Positions 17,901 through 26,692 of a stretch of DNA of 64,000 nucleotides are shown here, piece by piece. A model generated the notes under the pieces. The model did no database searches and had not been told where the DNA came from. It saw only the letters and a program-made list of their open reading frames with translations. The translations under genes and the position numbers were made by a program. This DNA is from Treponema sp. (lineage in GTDB: Bacteria > Spirochaetota > Spirochaetia > Treponematales > Treponemataceae). The stretch spans positions 62,001 through 126,000 of the forward strand of contig JAKSTN010000001.1 of the NCBI GenBank assembly GCA_024402535.1, in the 5' to 3' direction. How positions within the stretch are numbered: position 1 is the stretch's first letter; the number at the start of each line of letters is the position of its first letter.

Positions 17901-20051
17901 TTAAATGGCGCTGAAGCGAATTTTTCGTGGAGTCGGTATATTTTCAAACTTTATAAGGAATGCCCCGTCATCCTGGCATACTTCAAGAATCTGGCCTTTT
18001 CCTAAAATTGCATGAGTAATTTCATCTCCCACGTTCAGGCTTGCAGTTCTTGCCTTCTGAGCTAAAGACCTGTCAACAGAATCAATAAAGCTTTTTGCAC
18101 TTTTTGTGAACTGTTCTGAAAGTTCAGTCTTGTATTCCAGGCAGTTACGGTCAATATCAAAGATGAAGCGGCTTGGGAAGCGTACACTTCCGTCCAGATT
18201 CTTTCCTTCAGAGTCAAAAAGATAAAGTGAACGTTCGGCACGGGTTACGGCAACAAAACAAAGACGGCGTTCTTCTTCCATGGCGGCAGGATCCCTTACT
18301 TTGCGTGACGGGAAAATACCTTCGTTCATGCCGGCAAGGAAAACGTGAGGAAATTCCAGCCCTTTAGCAGTATGCACTGTCATAAGCTTCACGGCGTCAT
18401 TGCTTCCGCCTACATCCAGGCCCGTTAATAAAGCCGCATGAGCCAGGAAATATTCAGCAGGACATTCTTCCCCGCAGGAAATCTCAAAGTCATATACGGC
18501 CTGTTTCAGTTCTGCCAGGTTATCAAGGCGGGTCTGACTGCCTTCAGTACGGAGCATTTTTTCATACCCGCTTTCATTTATGATGTGAGCCATTACCTCG
18601 CTGGCAGGAATCTCACGGCTTTCGGCATAGAATTTATTCACAAGGTCTATAAACTCCTGAGCCTTGGTTCCGTTCATGATTTCTTCTTTTGCGTCCACCA
18701 TGTCACAGAGAGCCTGATACAAAGAACACTGATTTTCTTCCGCTTTCTTTTCCAGGGCTTCCATGCGGCTCTTACCGATGTTTCGTCTAGGCTTGTTTAC
18801 AATGCGACGGAAACTTAAATCATCTTTGTAAATACACATGCGCAGATAGCTTAACGCGTCTTTTATTTCTTCCCTGTCAAAAAACTGAATGCCACTGAAC
18901 ATTGTAAAAGGAATTTCATTTTTAGCCAGAGCATCTTCAAGAGAACGGGAAACATAATGGGCACGGTACAGAATGGCGCAGTCAGAATACCGGGCGCCAT
19001 TTTCGTGAAGTTCCTTAAGTCTGTCACAAACTTCCTGAGCTTCTTCATCCTGTTTTTTGGAATGTGCGTAAAGAGGCATCATACAGTCCCCTTTATTTAC
19101 AGCCCGCAGGTTCTTTTCCATTCGGTTCTTGTTTTTGCTGATAAGGGAATTTGCAACATCAATGATCTTTGGAGTAGAACGGTAATTATCATTCATCATG
19201 ATTGTTTTTGTGCCCGGGAACTTCTGATCAAAGTCCAGAAGGTACCGGATGTTTGCACCGCGCCAGGTGTAGATAGTCTGGTCCGGGTCGCCTACCACAA
19301 ACAGGTTTTTGTGGTAAGCCACCAGAGCTTCCATAAGGCGGTACTGAATATCATCAATATCCTGGAACTCATCGATCATCACATATTCCAGCCGTTCCTG
19401 CCATTTCTGGCGGACTTCTTCATTGCATTCAAAAACATGAAGAACAAAGACAATCAGGTCGTTGTAATCCAGGGCAAAGGTTTTCTTTTCCTGATACAGG
19501 TAGCCATAAAAAAGAATGTCATCAACTTTCTCTGCCTTGTCATATTTTTCTTTTATGGCTTCCAGAGGAAGAGTAATCATATCTTTGTAATATTCTTTTT
19601 CTTTCTGAGTCTTCCGGATTTCGAACATATCACGGGCGTCAGAAAAAGTTTTGTCACGAAGAGTCAGTCCCCGTTCGTCGTAAATAATCTGCAGCATCTG
19701 GTCGATGTCGCCGTTATCAAGAACCACAAAACTTTTAGGATAACCTACAGCCCATGAATCTTCCTGAAGCACGTTCACACAGAAACTGTGAAAAGTTGAA
19801 ATATAGCCTGTATCGTTTCCGCCTGTAATTTTTCGGATTCGCATGCGCATTTCTGCGGCGGCCTTGTTTGTAAAAGTTACACATAAAATATGGCTCGGCA
19901 GAATTCCGATTCCGTTTACAAGGTAAGCAAAACGATGTGCCAGAGCACGGGTCTTTCCAGAACCTGCGCCTGCTACAACCCGAACATAGCCTTCAGTTGT
20001 AGTTACCGCTTCCCTCTGCGCTTCATTCAAACCATCCAGAATATCAACCAT
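17901..20051 (-). CDS. UvrD/PcrA-type superfamily I DNA helicase
   Basis: A 716-residue ATP-dependent 3'-5' DNA helicase for repair and replication restart. Motifs in order: Walker A AGAGSGKT (about residue 28), motif Ia FTNKAAAEM, motif II DEFQDID, motif III GDPDQTIYTWRGA, motif V HTAKGLEFPHVFL and motif VI VAVTRAERSLYL. The C-terminal region has a short Tudor-like stretch (LGKGQILEV) as in PcrA. Its ATG overlaps the stop of the upstream membrane-protein gene by one base (TAATG), which indicates coupled translation. The length matches PcrA/UvrD. Confidence 0.93.
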   Translation of the reverse strand: MVDILDGLNEAQREAVTTTEGYVRVVAGAGSGKTRALAHRFAYLVNGIGILPSHILCVTFTNKAAAEMRMRIRKITGGNDTGYISTFHSFCVNVLQEDSWAVGYPKSFVVLDNGDIDQMLQIIYDERGLTLRDKTFSDARDMFEIRKTQKEKEYYKDMITLPLEAIKEKYDKAEKVDDILFYGYLYQEKKTFALDYNDLIVFVLHVFECNEEVRQKWQERLEYVMIDEFQDIDDIQYRLMEALVAYHKNLFVVGDPDQTIYTWRGANIRYLLDFDQKFPGTKTIMMNDNYRSTPKIIDVANSLISKNKNRMEKNLRAVNKGDCMMPLYAHSKKQDEEAQEVCDRLKELHENGARYSDCAILYRAHYVSRSLEDALAKNEIPFTMFSGIQFFDREEIKDALSYLRMCIYKDDLSFRRIVNKPRRNIGKSRMEALEKKAEENQCSLYQALCDMVDAKEEIMNGTKAQEFIDLVNKFYAESREIPASEVMAHIINESGYEKMLRTEGSQTRLDNLAELKQAVYDFEISCGEECPAEYFLAHAALLTGLDVGGSNDAVKLMTVHTAKGLEFPHVFLAGMNEGIFPSRKVRDPAAMEEERRLCFVAVTRAERSLYLFDSEGKNLDGSVRFPSRFIFDIDRNCLEYKTELSEQFTKSAKSFIDSVDRSLAQKARTASLNVGDEITHAILGKGQILEVCQDDGAFLIKFENIPTPRKIRFSAI

Positions 20052-20932
20052 TATTCAGCATCCCCACCATATTTTTTTTCATAAGCCCAGCGGGTTATCT
20101 GAAGCACGAAGCGCATCTGGGTGTCCTGAACAAAAAAGTAATAAGATTTTCCTCCAGCATTTACAAGAAGCGCTGTATTACTCATAGAAGAAATAGAAGA
20201 AAGTTCTCCAAGCTGAAAATCCAGGGCATCTTTTTTTGAAACAAAAAGGAAACGCTTGTTCGTAACTACAATGTCGCCTGTGTTTGTCTTCTGTTCCGCA
20301 GTTGTGGCGTAAAGGATTTTTTCATCATCCTGCAATGCTATTTTTGTATAATGAACCTGTGGAAATTCAAACCCGTCAGGAACCGGAATTTTATATTTTG
20401 TTGTATCAACATAAGGATTTTCAGACGCCCTGCTGGTTCCGCTTTTCAGGTTTCTCCAGACAATTAAAGCAAGCATGATTACTACAAAAATCAGTATATA
20501 AGTTACCCGGCTTTTCCCTGCTTTTTCCATAAAGGATTCCTGAGGAAACTGTGTCTGGGTCTGATTCGAACCACTTCCCTTTGCTTTAGAAGAAGATTTC
20601 TTTGGCTTATAACTGCCTGTGTCTCCACTTCCCCCTCCGCCAACGTCATATTCCTGTTCCATACCAAAAAACGGAACGCCGTTTCCAGAACCTGCTGATG
20701 GAGATGCATTCAGGAAAACCGCAAGAAGAATCATCAGAATATACAACACGAAAAACGAAGCAGAAACAATAATCTTTGCTTTTAAACTCCATTTACACTT
20801 TCTTCCTGATTTGAATTTCCACCACATGAGGAAAAGTCCCACAGGGGAAAAAACAAGGGAAATAAAACATGCCAGGATAATGATTTCGTAAAGAGAAAGT
20901 CCTTCTTCCTTTGTATTTTCTGAAAAATCCAT
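20051..20932 (-). CDS. Membrane protein with C-terminal PH-like domain
   Basis: A 293-residue protein of unknown function. Two membrane segments lie in the first 65 residues, then a Gly/Ser/Gln-rich flexible linker with KKSSSKAKGSGS, a third membrane segment (about 140-157) and a cytoplasmic C-terminal region of some 110 residues. That region (DIVVTNKRFLFVSKKDALDF) resembles bacterial PH-like or GRAM-like domains, which often open with a V-T-N-x-R strand. Coupled to the helicase gene through a one-base overlap. Its promoter faces, and overlaps, the promoter of the divergent gene at 20972. The link to the helicase is positional only. Confidence 0.72.
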   Translation of the reverse strand: MDFSENTKEEGLSLYEIIILACFISLVFSPVGLFLMWWKFKSGRKCKWSLKAKIIVSASFFVLYILMILLAVFLNASPSAGSGNGVPFFGMEQEYDVGGGGSGDTGSYKPKKSSSKAKGSGSNQTQTQFPQESFMEKAGKSRVTYILIFVVIMLALIVWRNLKSGTSRASENPYVDTTKYKIPVPDGFEFPQVHYTKIALQDDEKILYATTAEQKTNTGDIVVTNKRFLFVSKKDALDFQLGELSSISSMSNTALLVNAGGKSYYFFVQDTQMRFVLQITRWAYEKKYGGDAE

Positions 20933-20935
20933 ACG

Positions 20936-20971
20936 TTGATTATACCGTTAATATCAAATAAAATCAGATTT
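20936..20971. promoter_or_regulatory. Two overlapping divergent leaderless promoters
   Basis: Plus strand: TTGATT (20936-20941), 17 nt, TAAAAT (20959-20964), 7 nt, ATG at 20972. Minus strand: CTGATT (20967-20962), 17 nt, TATAAT (20944-20939), 6 nt, ATG at 20932. The plus -35 overlaps the minus -10 and the minus -35 overlaps the plus -10, so the two polymerases should exclude each other. Confidence 0.7.
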
Positions 20972-22015
20972 ATGAAACTATCCGCCGAAATTCTTATTCT
21001 TGCACTTATGATTTTGAGCAACGGTCGCGTTCTTACAATCAGAAAACCTCACATGGATCCTCTTACTATGCTGGCGCCTATTAGTTTCCTGCTGGCAAGT
21101 CTTTCACTGTTTTCGTTCAGTGCCGATGTTTTCATTCTTGCCATTTTTCTTCTTTCTATCCTTGTACTTCTTTCGAATTTCCATGCTCTTATTCGTTACA
21201 GTTCGCACCTTGTTATTGACCGCTACAGCCCGTTAATGAAAGTCTGGGCATGGTTTACAAATACTTTGTGTCTGCTGCTTCTTGGAACAATTTTATTCTT
21301 CAGTCCTGTAAATATTTCTGAAAGAAAAATGGAAGCGGTCTCAACAAAAAGTCTTTATTCCGGAAGTTTTTCAAAAGGGTTTGCTCCTTCAGAACGATTT
21401 GAAACTTCAACTGGATTCATTACAGAATTTACCAGACCGGAAGGACCAGAAGATCTGAACACAATTATAATTCTTCTTGGAGACAAGCGTGGCGACACAG
21501 AAAGCTACAGACCATATCTTCTTTCTCTTGCAGAAAAAGGATTCACTGTTGTTTCCGGAGATTTCTATTCAAAAGATTTAAAATGGATTCATTCCTTTGA
21601 AGATTCAAAAACTTTCCGCAGAATGGGACTTGTTTTGCGCAGCCTTATCAATAACCAGAAATTCAAATCTCAGCGGGAATTCTATACTTACAACTTTTCT
21701 CGCGAAATTGAAACCATGATTTCCCTCATGAACGCAAAATATGGAAATGACTGTCAGTTCTTTATCATTACAGATGAAATGTCCTATACAGCTGCCGAAG
21801 ACTTTAAAAAAGTAAAACCAGAAGTTATCTCAGGAATTTTCGACCTTTCAACAGTTCCAGAATACATTACCCCAGGCTACGGTTTTATTCAGCAGACTGA
21901 TCCATTCCTTGGAAAATTTCTTGGTGTAAGCCGCGACAAAAAACTTGAAGCTGTAAACGCCTGTGTCAACGCAACAATCAATGCCATTAACGGAGAAGCC
22001 CTTCATGACAATTAA
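20972..22015 (+). CDS. Membrane protein with alpha/beta-hydrolase-like domain, unknown
   Basis: A 347-residue product. The first 120 residues hold about four membrane helices. The rest is extracytoplasmic or cytoplasmic and resembles an alpha/beta hydrolase core (ILLGDKRGDTESYRPYLLSL, with strand-helix alternation and AEKGFTVVSGDFYS), but I cannot point to a convincing nucleophile elbow, so catalytic activity is uncertain. Leaderless start at ATG 20972; an in-frame upstream start at 20936 would lie in the promoter. The NIF3-family gene starts 11 bases before its stop, implying coupled translation. Confidence 0.7.
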   Translation: MKLSAEILILALMILSNGRVLTIRKPHMDPLTMLAPISFLLASLSLFSFSADVFILAIFLLSILVLLSNFHALIRYSSHLVIDRYSPLMKVWAWFTNTLCLLLLGTILFFSPVNISERKMEAVSTKSLYSGSFSKGFAPSERFETSTGFITEFTRPEGPEDLNTIIILLGDKRGDTESYRPYLLSLAEKGFTVVSGDFYSKDLKWIHSFEDSKTFRRMGLVLRSLINNQKFKSQREFYTYNFSREIETMISLMNAKYGNDCQFFIITDEMSYTAAEDFKKVKPEVISGIFDLSTVPEYITPGYGFIQQTDPFLGKFLGVSRDKKLEAVNACVNATINAINGEALHDN

Positions 22016-22772
22016 TGAACTTGTAAAATATTTTGACTCATTTCTCAAGCCGGAAGATTTTGCCGGCGACATTTCCATGAACGGGCTTCAGATTCAGAAT
22101 CAGAATCCGGCAGAAAAGCAGATAAAAAAAATTGCTTTCGCTGTAGACGCCTGTGAAGAAACTGCCCGCCGTGCAGCAGAACTTGGCTGCGATGCTCTTT
22201 TTGTTCACCACGGACTTTTCTGGGGCCACAGCGAAAAAATTACAGGTTCAGTTTACAAACGGATTTCAACTTTCATAAAAAATGATCTGGCACTTTTTGC
22301 CTACCACGCACCACTTGATGCCAACAATCCTTACGGCAATAACTACGGCATGGCAGAACGCCTCGGGCTTACCGATACAGAACCATTTGGATTCTGGCGT
22401 GGCATGCCAATGGGTGTAAAAGGAAAACTTTCTTCCCCGATGACATTAAATGAAATTGCTTCAAAAATTCTCAGAGACGGAAAAACACCAAATACAGTTC
22501 TTCCATTCGGAAAGGAAAAGATTTCTACTGTAGGAATTATTTCAGGTGGCGGATCAGACGATGTTGAAACTGCAGTTGCAGAAGGACTGGACTGTTTCAT
22601 TACCGGCGAGTTTGCTCACGAACTGTATCATTACGCAAAAGAAAATGAAATAAACGTTATCGGTGGCGGCCACTATGAAACAGAAACCGTCGGCGTTTCT
22701 CTTGTAATGAAGAAAGTGGCCGACGATTTAGGAATTGAGACTGTATTTATAGAAAGTGAAACAGGCCTTTAA
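22005..22772 (+). CDS. NIF3/DUF34-family dinuclear metal-binding protein
   Basis: A 255-residue member of the NIF3 (GTP cyclohydrolase I type 2-like) family, which forms toroidal hexamers with a dinuclear metal site. Metal ligands are visible: FVHHGLFWG, the aspartate-containing HAPLDANNPYG, and the C-terminal GGGHYETETVGV. The biochemical role of the family remains uncertain. The ATG at 22005 (MTINELVK) lies in the end of the upstream gene with GGAG ten bases before it; an earlier in-frame start at 21963 would deepen the overlap for no reason. Convergent with the chemoreceptor gene. Confidence 0.88.
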   Translation: MTINELVKYFDSFLKPEDFAGDISMNGLQIQNQNPAEKQIKKIAFAVDACEETARRAAELGCDALFVHHGLFWGHSEKITGSVYKRISTFIKNDLALFAYHAPLDANNPYGNNYGMAERLGLTDTEPFGFWRGMPMGVKGKLSSPMTLNEIASKILRDGKTPNTVLPFGKEKISTVGIISGGGSDDVETAVAEGLDCFITGEFAHELYHYAKENEINVIGGGHYETETVGVSLVMKKVADDLGIETVFIESETGL

Positions 22773-22787
22773 GTAAAGACCTGTTTC
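22758..22787. terminator. Convergent hairpin between NIF3 and chemoreceptor genes
   Basis: GAAACAGGCCTTTA and TAAAGACCTGTTTC form 14-bp arms with one mismatch around a two-base centre. The NIF3 stop codon lies within it. There is no strong T-tract on either side, so its strength as a terminator is uncertain. Confidence 0.5.
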
Positions 22788-22795
22788 AAAGAAAG

Positions 22796-24673
22796 CTAAA
22801 CATTAAACTGATTAAGTACAGTTGTCATTCGTGCAACAGCTTCCTTATTCTTTACAATCATTTCGTTGATATTTGTAATAACATCCTGAACAGAAGCAGT
22901 TGATTCAGAAGATTCATGAATGCAGTCCATCATAATTTCTGATGAATTAACAACGGCCTTCATACTTTCTTCTACATTGCGTGTAAGGTCATTCTGATTG
23001 TTGCAAAGGTTTTTGATAACCTGAGTATCGGCAACAATACTTTCTGTTGCGCGCATATTTTCTTCAGCGCCAACTTTCTGTTCATCCATTGCACTTGAAA
23101 GTGTACGAACAATGTTTGAATTTTCTTCCGAACAGTTCTGAATCTTTTTGAAACTTTTCTGAGTGTCGTTGATTGAAGAAACTGTCGTATCAATTTTTTC
23201 AACCATTGAACCGATAAGTTCCTGAATATCTTTAGCAGACTTTGAAGAACTTGCAGCAAGCGTGCGAACTTCATCAGCAACTACCGAGAATCCTTTACCG
23301 AATTCTCCTGCATGTGCTGCTTCAATACTTGCGTTCATAGAAAGCAGGTTTGTCTGACTTGCAATATCCTGAATTGTTTTAACAATATCCTGAACTTCCT
23401 TAAAGGCTTCTGCAATTGCCTGAACTGATTCAGTTGTATTTTTAAGCGATGCGTTTCCTTCGCTGCAGGTTTCGCTAAGCATAATCGATACAGCATCAGC
23501 TTTCTTTGTCATATCAGCAACAGACTTAATATTTGCAGTCATTTCCGTAATAGAAGCAGAACTCTGTGTCATAGCCGAAGTTTCCTGAAGGACATGGCTT
23601 TCAACTTCACGAACAGAATCTGTAAGCCCCGAAACATTGTCACCTGCACTTCCAATTTCCGCACTCTGATGAACACCTTCACTTTCAATCTTTGAAAAAT
23701 TTTCCTTCATTGAAATAAGTGCTGTGTTTGCTGTTTCCGAAACATCAGCAAGTTTTCCTGCAGTTTCAATAACAACGTCTGATTCTTTTTTAAGATCCAG
23801 AATCATTGTGCCAAGTTTTTTAATAAGCTTGTTGATTGAAGTTGTAAGAAGTGCAAATTCATTGAATTTAACGATATTGATTCGGTTATTCAGTGAACCT
23901 TCGCGTATTTCATCAATCACTCTGATTGTTCCGTGGATTTCTTTCTGAAGACCGTCAACAAGAACCCCGACAAGAGGAAGCGTCATAATTACAGAAACAA
24001 TAAATATTATAAGTCCGCTCTTAATGTACATTCCCATTACTTGAGGAGCATTAAGAAGAATCATTCCGAAAGGCACAAGGAAAACGTTGATTCCTACAAA
24101 CAGGACACCTGACAATGCAACACCATAAATATTCATAGTTGTGTATTTAAACTTGTTTATTTTTTCGGCAACATGAATCTGAAGAAGTTTTCTGTATTTT
24201 CCAAATACTTCATTTGTGATGAACATAACATAAAAGCAGACTTCAAGCCCGAAAATAATGGAATGAACAACTGCCAGAATAATACGCAAAGGATCATTTG
24301 GAACCGCACCGGCCTTGATTTTGAGTAGAAGCGAAACAGTATTTCCAACAACAAATCCCAGAACACATCCTACTACTGTCAGAATATTCAGCTTTGTGTA
24401 GGTATTCATTACAACCAGTTTTTCTTCATCAGTAGATTTCCCGCCTTCATTCTGAAGCCGTTTCACAATTTTATTAAAAGGCTTTGTATATACCCATGCC
24501 AGAACAGAAACAATCAGAATAAGAACTGTTGTAACTGTTAATGTAATCTTTAATCCTGAAAGATAAGTCTCTGGATAACTGTGCATATAAGCAACCTGAA
24601 TCCAGCTTAAATAAAGAACGCCGATATAAGCTGTCGGTATAAACGTAAGAAGATAACTGGTAAGAACAGACAT
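22796..24673 (-). CDS. Methyl-accepting chemotaxis protein with multi-pass membrane sensor
   Basis: A 625-residue chemoreceptor. Unlike the usual two-helix receptor with a periplasmic sensor, its first 255 residues contain about six membrane segments and only short loops, so the stimulus may be membrane-borne or lipophilic. A HAMP-like segment follows (about 255-305), then the cytoplasmic signalling domain with the conserved hairpin tip ([21 protein letters not shown], quoted here as [17 protein letters not shown]) and ADEVRTLA. It should couple through CheW and CheA to the periplasmic flagella. AAGGAG lies well placed before the ATG. Confidence 0.92.
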   Translation of the reverse strand: MSVLTSYLLTFIPTAYIGVLYLSWIQVAYMHSYPETYLSGLKITLTVTTVLILIVSVLAWVYTKPFNKIVKRLQNEGGKSTDEEKLVVMNTYTKLNILTVVGCVLGFVVGNTVSLLLKIKAGAVPNDPLRIILAVVHSIIFGLEVCFYVMFITNEVFGKYRKLLQIHVAEKINKFKYTTMNIYGVALSGVLFVGINVFLVPFGMILLNAPQVMGMYIKSGLIIFIVSVIMTLPLVGVLVDGLQKEIHGTIRVIDEIREGSLNNRINIVKFNEFALLTTSINKLIKKLGTMILDLKKESDVVIETAGKLADVSETANTALISMKENFSKIESEGVHQSAEIGSAGDNVSGLTDSVREVESHVLQETSAMTQSSASITEMTANIKSVADMTKKADAVSIMLSETCSEGNASLKNTTESVQAIAEAFKEVQDIVKTIQDIASQTNLLSMNASIEAAHAGEFGKGFSVVADEVRTLAASSSKSAKDIQELIGSMVEKIDTTVSSINDTQKSFKKIQNCSEENSNIVRTLSSAMDEQKVGAEENMRATESIVADTQVIKNLCNNQNDLTRNVEESMKAVVNSSEIMMDCIHESSESTASVQDVITNINEMIVKNKEAVARMTTVLNQFNV

Positions 24674-24701
24674 AAAAACACTCCTTTTTTAGTATTCCTC
24701 T

Positions 24702-24729
24702 ATTATATCAAAAATCTCCAATAAATCAA
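24702..24729 (-). promoter_or_regulatory. Promoter of the chemoreceptor gene
   Basis: Minus strand TTGATT (24729-24724), 16-nt spacer, TATAAT (24707-24702), then a leader of about 22 nt with AAGGAG before the ATG at 24673. It is a leadered gene, in contrast to several neighbours. Confidence 0.75.
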
Positions 24730-24731
24730 AT

Positions 24732-24920
24732 TTATATATAACTTAGAAATAATTGTTCAGAATATGCAATTACATTTTCAGGATACTGTTCTACCAAAAG
24801 CAAAGAAACTTCCTTCATTAAAGGAATTGAATTCAAAATCCTTAAATTCAATATCTTATTCTGATTTGCAACCAACTAAAACTAAAATTAAAACAGAAAA
24901 ATATACCCAATTTTTTTCAT
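24732..24920 (-). pseudogene. Remnant of a small lipoprotein gene
   Basis: Reading the minus strand from ATG 24920 gives MKKIGYIFLF and then stops. Shifting one base continues as ILVLVGCKSE, a convincing signal peptide end with the lipobox LVGC, and after another stop as DIEFKDFEFNSFNEGSFF. The original frame opens again as LVEQYPENVIAYSEQ and ends at 24732. The pieces in order look like one lipoprotein broken by at least one frameshift and two stops. An extended -10 (TGATAAAAT, minus, 24947-24939) still precedes it. The rest of 24730-25014 is AT-rich with nothing else visible. Alternative: chance, but the lipobox makes that less likely. Confidence 0.5.
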
Positions 24921-25014
24921 AGACATCTGCATATTTCCATTTTATCACGGAAATAATGGCTTTGAGGATTTTTTCAACTTTGGTTTAATGGTTACTATTA
25001 CTTTTTATTTCCCC

Positions 25015-25887
25015 CTACTTAAAATCTATTCCAGTTAAATCAGCACCGAGATTTTCAATAACTTGTTTCAGATTTTCTTTTAAAGCATAAATATCTGGCT
25101 TATAACCTTTACCCTCTCCTTCGTAATTAGGAACCTTTGCTATGTGCTCTTCAAAATTTGTTGTTGGAAGCCAGAATTTTACATTTCCTTGTTCTACCAG
25201 TTCACAATTACCATAAAGTTGCGCACCTCCGGAATTTGTGCCCACTAAAACTAATTGATCAGCTGTAAATCTTCCAGAAAGATAATACGGATGATAAAAA
25301 CCACTGTATATTTCACCGGATGAAAAAGTCCATCGGTCCTGCAGGATGATTATTTTTCCTGAATAAGAACACTGTGCCAGAACTTGAAAAAAGGTTCTTG
25401 TAAATTCATCATTCCCGCCTTTATTCGAACGAAAATCTAATACTATGTAATCATAAGCCAGAGCATTGTAACAGAAAGAAGGATCACCTAATTTTTCATA
25501 ATCAGGATTTTCTGAAGTACAACTGTTACAACGGACATAAAATGTATTTGCTGTTTTTATGCAATTAAAGAAATTATCCGGATCCTGGCTCTTATTTGAA
25601 ATATCTTTATCTGGTTCAGGATAATAGATTCTTTCATCATCAATTGAAATATGAAGATGAAAATCATCAACATATTTATATAAAACCTCTTTTAATTCTT
25701 CCCGGGTTTTAATGTTCTTAAAGATTTTTTTTGAAAAACCTTTTTTCAACATACCATCATATCCGGCATATTTTGTAGATAAAACCTCGTACACAATTTC
25801 TTTTTCCCGGTTAAACTCAGAAGAATTTCCACAGGAAACTAAAAGACACAAAAATAAGATAACTAATAAAAATAAACTTTTTTTCAT
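25015..25887 (-). CDS. Lipoprotein with S41-peptidase-like fold
   Basis: A 290-residue lipoprotein with lipobox LVSC (Cys about residue 19). The later half resembles the catalytic domain of S41 (Ctp/tricorn-type) peptidases: DYIVLDFRSNKGGND matches the conserved strand-turn before the active site, TFSSGEIYSG contains the likely nucleophile Ser, and VGTNSGGAQLYG follows as in tricorn-like members. The Lys of the Ctp-type Ser-Lys dyad is not evident, and there is no PDZ domain, so activity is not certain. Its promoter region contains one copy of a palindromic element also found at 26.5 kb. Confidence 0.75.
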   Translation of the reverse strand: MKKSLFLLVILFLCLLVSCGNSSEFNREKEIVYEVLSTKYAGYDGMLKKGFSKKIFKNIKTREELKEVLYKYVDDFHLHISIDDERIYYPEPDKDISNKSQDPDNFFNCIKTANTFYVRCNSCTSENPDYEKLGDPSFCYNALAYDYIVLDFRSNKGGNDEFTRTFFQVLAQCSYSGKIIILQDRWTFSSGEIYSGFYHPYYLSGRFTADQLVLVGTNSGGAQLYGNCELVEQGNVKFWLPTTNFEEHIAKVPNYEGEGKGYKPDIYALKENLKQVIENLGADLTGIDFK

Positions 25888-25898
25888 AAACTCAATGG

Positions 25899-25934
25899 AC
25901 TGTTTGTCGGTAACCGATATTTCAATTTTATCAC
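25899..25934 (-). repeat. Palindromic promoter element, copy A
   Basis: Minus strand: extended -10 TGATAAAAT, then GAAATATCGG and the dyad TCGGTTACCGA followed by CAAACAG. The same order of elements occurs at 26497-26532. Here it lies in the leader of the S41-like lipoprotein gene (ATG 25887), where the dyad could be an operator. Confidence 0.65.
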
Positions 25935-25993
25935 ATAAAATTGATTATCGTAAAACAAAGAAACCTGGATTGGCAATAAGGCAGGGATTCTGA

Positions 25994-26212
25994 TTATCCC
26001 CTCTTTTGTGAAACCTCTACAAACTGAATCATTATACACCACAAAACAGATGCTCCAAACAAAAATGCGGTGTCGGTCAGACAGCGGATTAAAATATCCG
26101 TAAGGGAATCTTTATATATAAACGCAATAAACAGATTAAAGCCTATCCAGCATAGCCCAATTGCAAGAATGCAGGCTGCCAATATAAACAGGAATGTTTT
26201 TAATGTTTTCAT
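25994..26212 (-). CDS. Small two-helix membrane protein
   Basis: A 72-residue hydrophobic protein with two predicted membrane helices (about residues 7-30 and 45-63) and a basic C-terminus. No family recognised. It starts 12 nt after the FMN-binding frame ends and is probably co-transcribed with it. The ATG has AAGAAGG about ten bases upstream. Confidence 0.6.
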   Translation of the reverse strand: MKTLKTFLFILAACILAIGLCWIGFNLFIAFIYKDSLTDILIRCLTDTAFLFGASVLWCIMIQFVEVSQKRG

Positions 26213-26224
26213 TATTGCCTTCTT

Positions 26225-26524
26225 TTAATTATTCCTCAGCGCAATATTAACAGCATTTTTAATAATTTCGCTGGAAACTGTTGCACCGCTAACTGTATCT
26301 ACATCCCAAGTATTTTCTTCTGCAATTTTATCTACCAGAACATCAGCAGGATGGCCAAGTCCACAATCATGACGAACTAACCCCACCTTTGTGATTTTGT
26401 GATTTTCCACATGAACCTTTACATCCACCACTACAGGCCCCATTTCGCTGTGACCATCATAAATACCATCGTCAAACCTGTTATCCCGACAAATGTCTGT
26501 TTGTCGGAATACCGATATTTTCAT
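26225..26524 (-). CDS. Short FMN-binding-domain protein, 5' end possibly lost
   Basis: A 99-residue product carrying a compact FMN-binding domain of the NqrC/RnfG type: it opens with DGIYDGHSEMGPVVVDVKV and ends with DTVSGATVSSEII (quoted as SGATVSS), where the Thr is the covalent FMN attachment residue in NqrC/RnfG. There is no signal peptide. The ATG at 26524 is embedded in the -10 box of a promoter element that is repeated at 25.9 kb, so transcripts from that promoter would lack this start codon, and no other standard start lies before the domain. The gene may be a truncated remnant, or may be transcribed from farther upstream. Confidence 0.55.
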   Translation of the reverse strand: MKISVFRQTDICRDNRFDDGIYDGHSEMGPVVVDVKVHVENHKITKVGLVRHDCGLGHPADVLVDKIAEENTWDVDTVSGATVSSEIIKNAVNIALRNN

Positions 26525-26532
26525 TTTATCAC
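26486..26532 (-). repeat. Palindromic promoter element, copy B, with adjoining stem-loop
   Basis: Minus strand: extended -10 TGATAAAAT, GAAAATATCGG and the dyad TCGGTATTCCGA, then CAAACAG, parallel to copy A. It runs straight into a second hairpin whose arms CCGACAAA and TTTGTCGG (26486-26493 and 26500-26507) flank a six-base loop. Confidence 0.65.
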
Positions 26533-26609
26533 AGAATTAATACTTTTTGATTTTTTCACAGATTTGTTTGACGTTTACAGAACAGTTATTTTATTTTAAA
26601 ATTCTTTTT

Positions 26610-26636
26610 TCACTATCTCACCCGTTGAGACAGTGA
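26610..26636. promoter_or_regulatory. Operator-like inverted repeat
   Basis: TCACTATCTCA (26610-26620) and TGAGACAGTGA (26626-26636) form 11-bp arms with one mismatch and a five-base centre. There is no T-tract, so it is more likely a protein-binding dyad than a terminator. It lies upstream of the 49-residue protein gene. Confidence 0.5.
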
Positions 26637-26692
26637 CATTATATACTGTAACCATAAACACTTGAAAAAGGGCGCGGCCCGGGGAGCTTTTT

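Noticed and set aside
18957..19757. Long plus-strand open frame of about 266 codons
   Set aside because: It lies opposite the helicase gene, whose motifs fix the minus strand; the frame is rich in Phe, His and Cys from the reverse complement of normal codons.
20560..20572. GATTCGAACC resembling a tRNA T-loop
   Set aside because: Lies inside a coding frame and no acceptor or anticodon stem can be formed around it.
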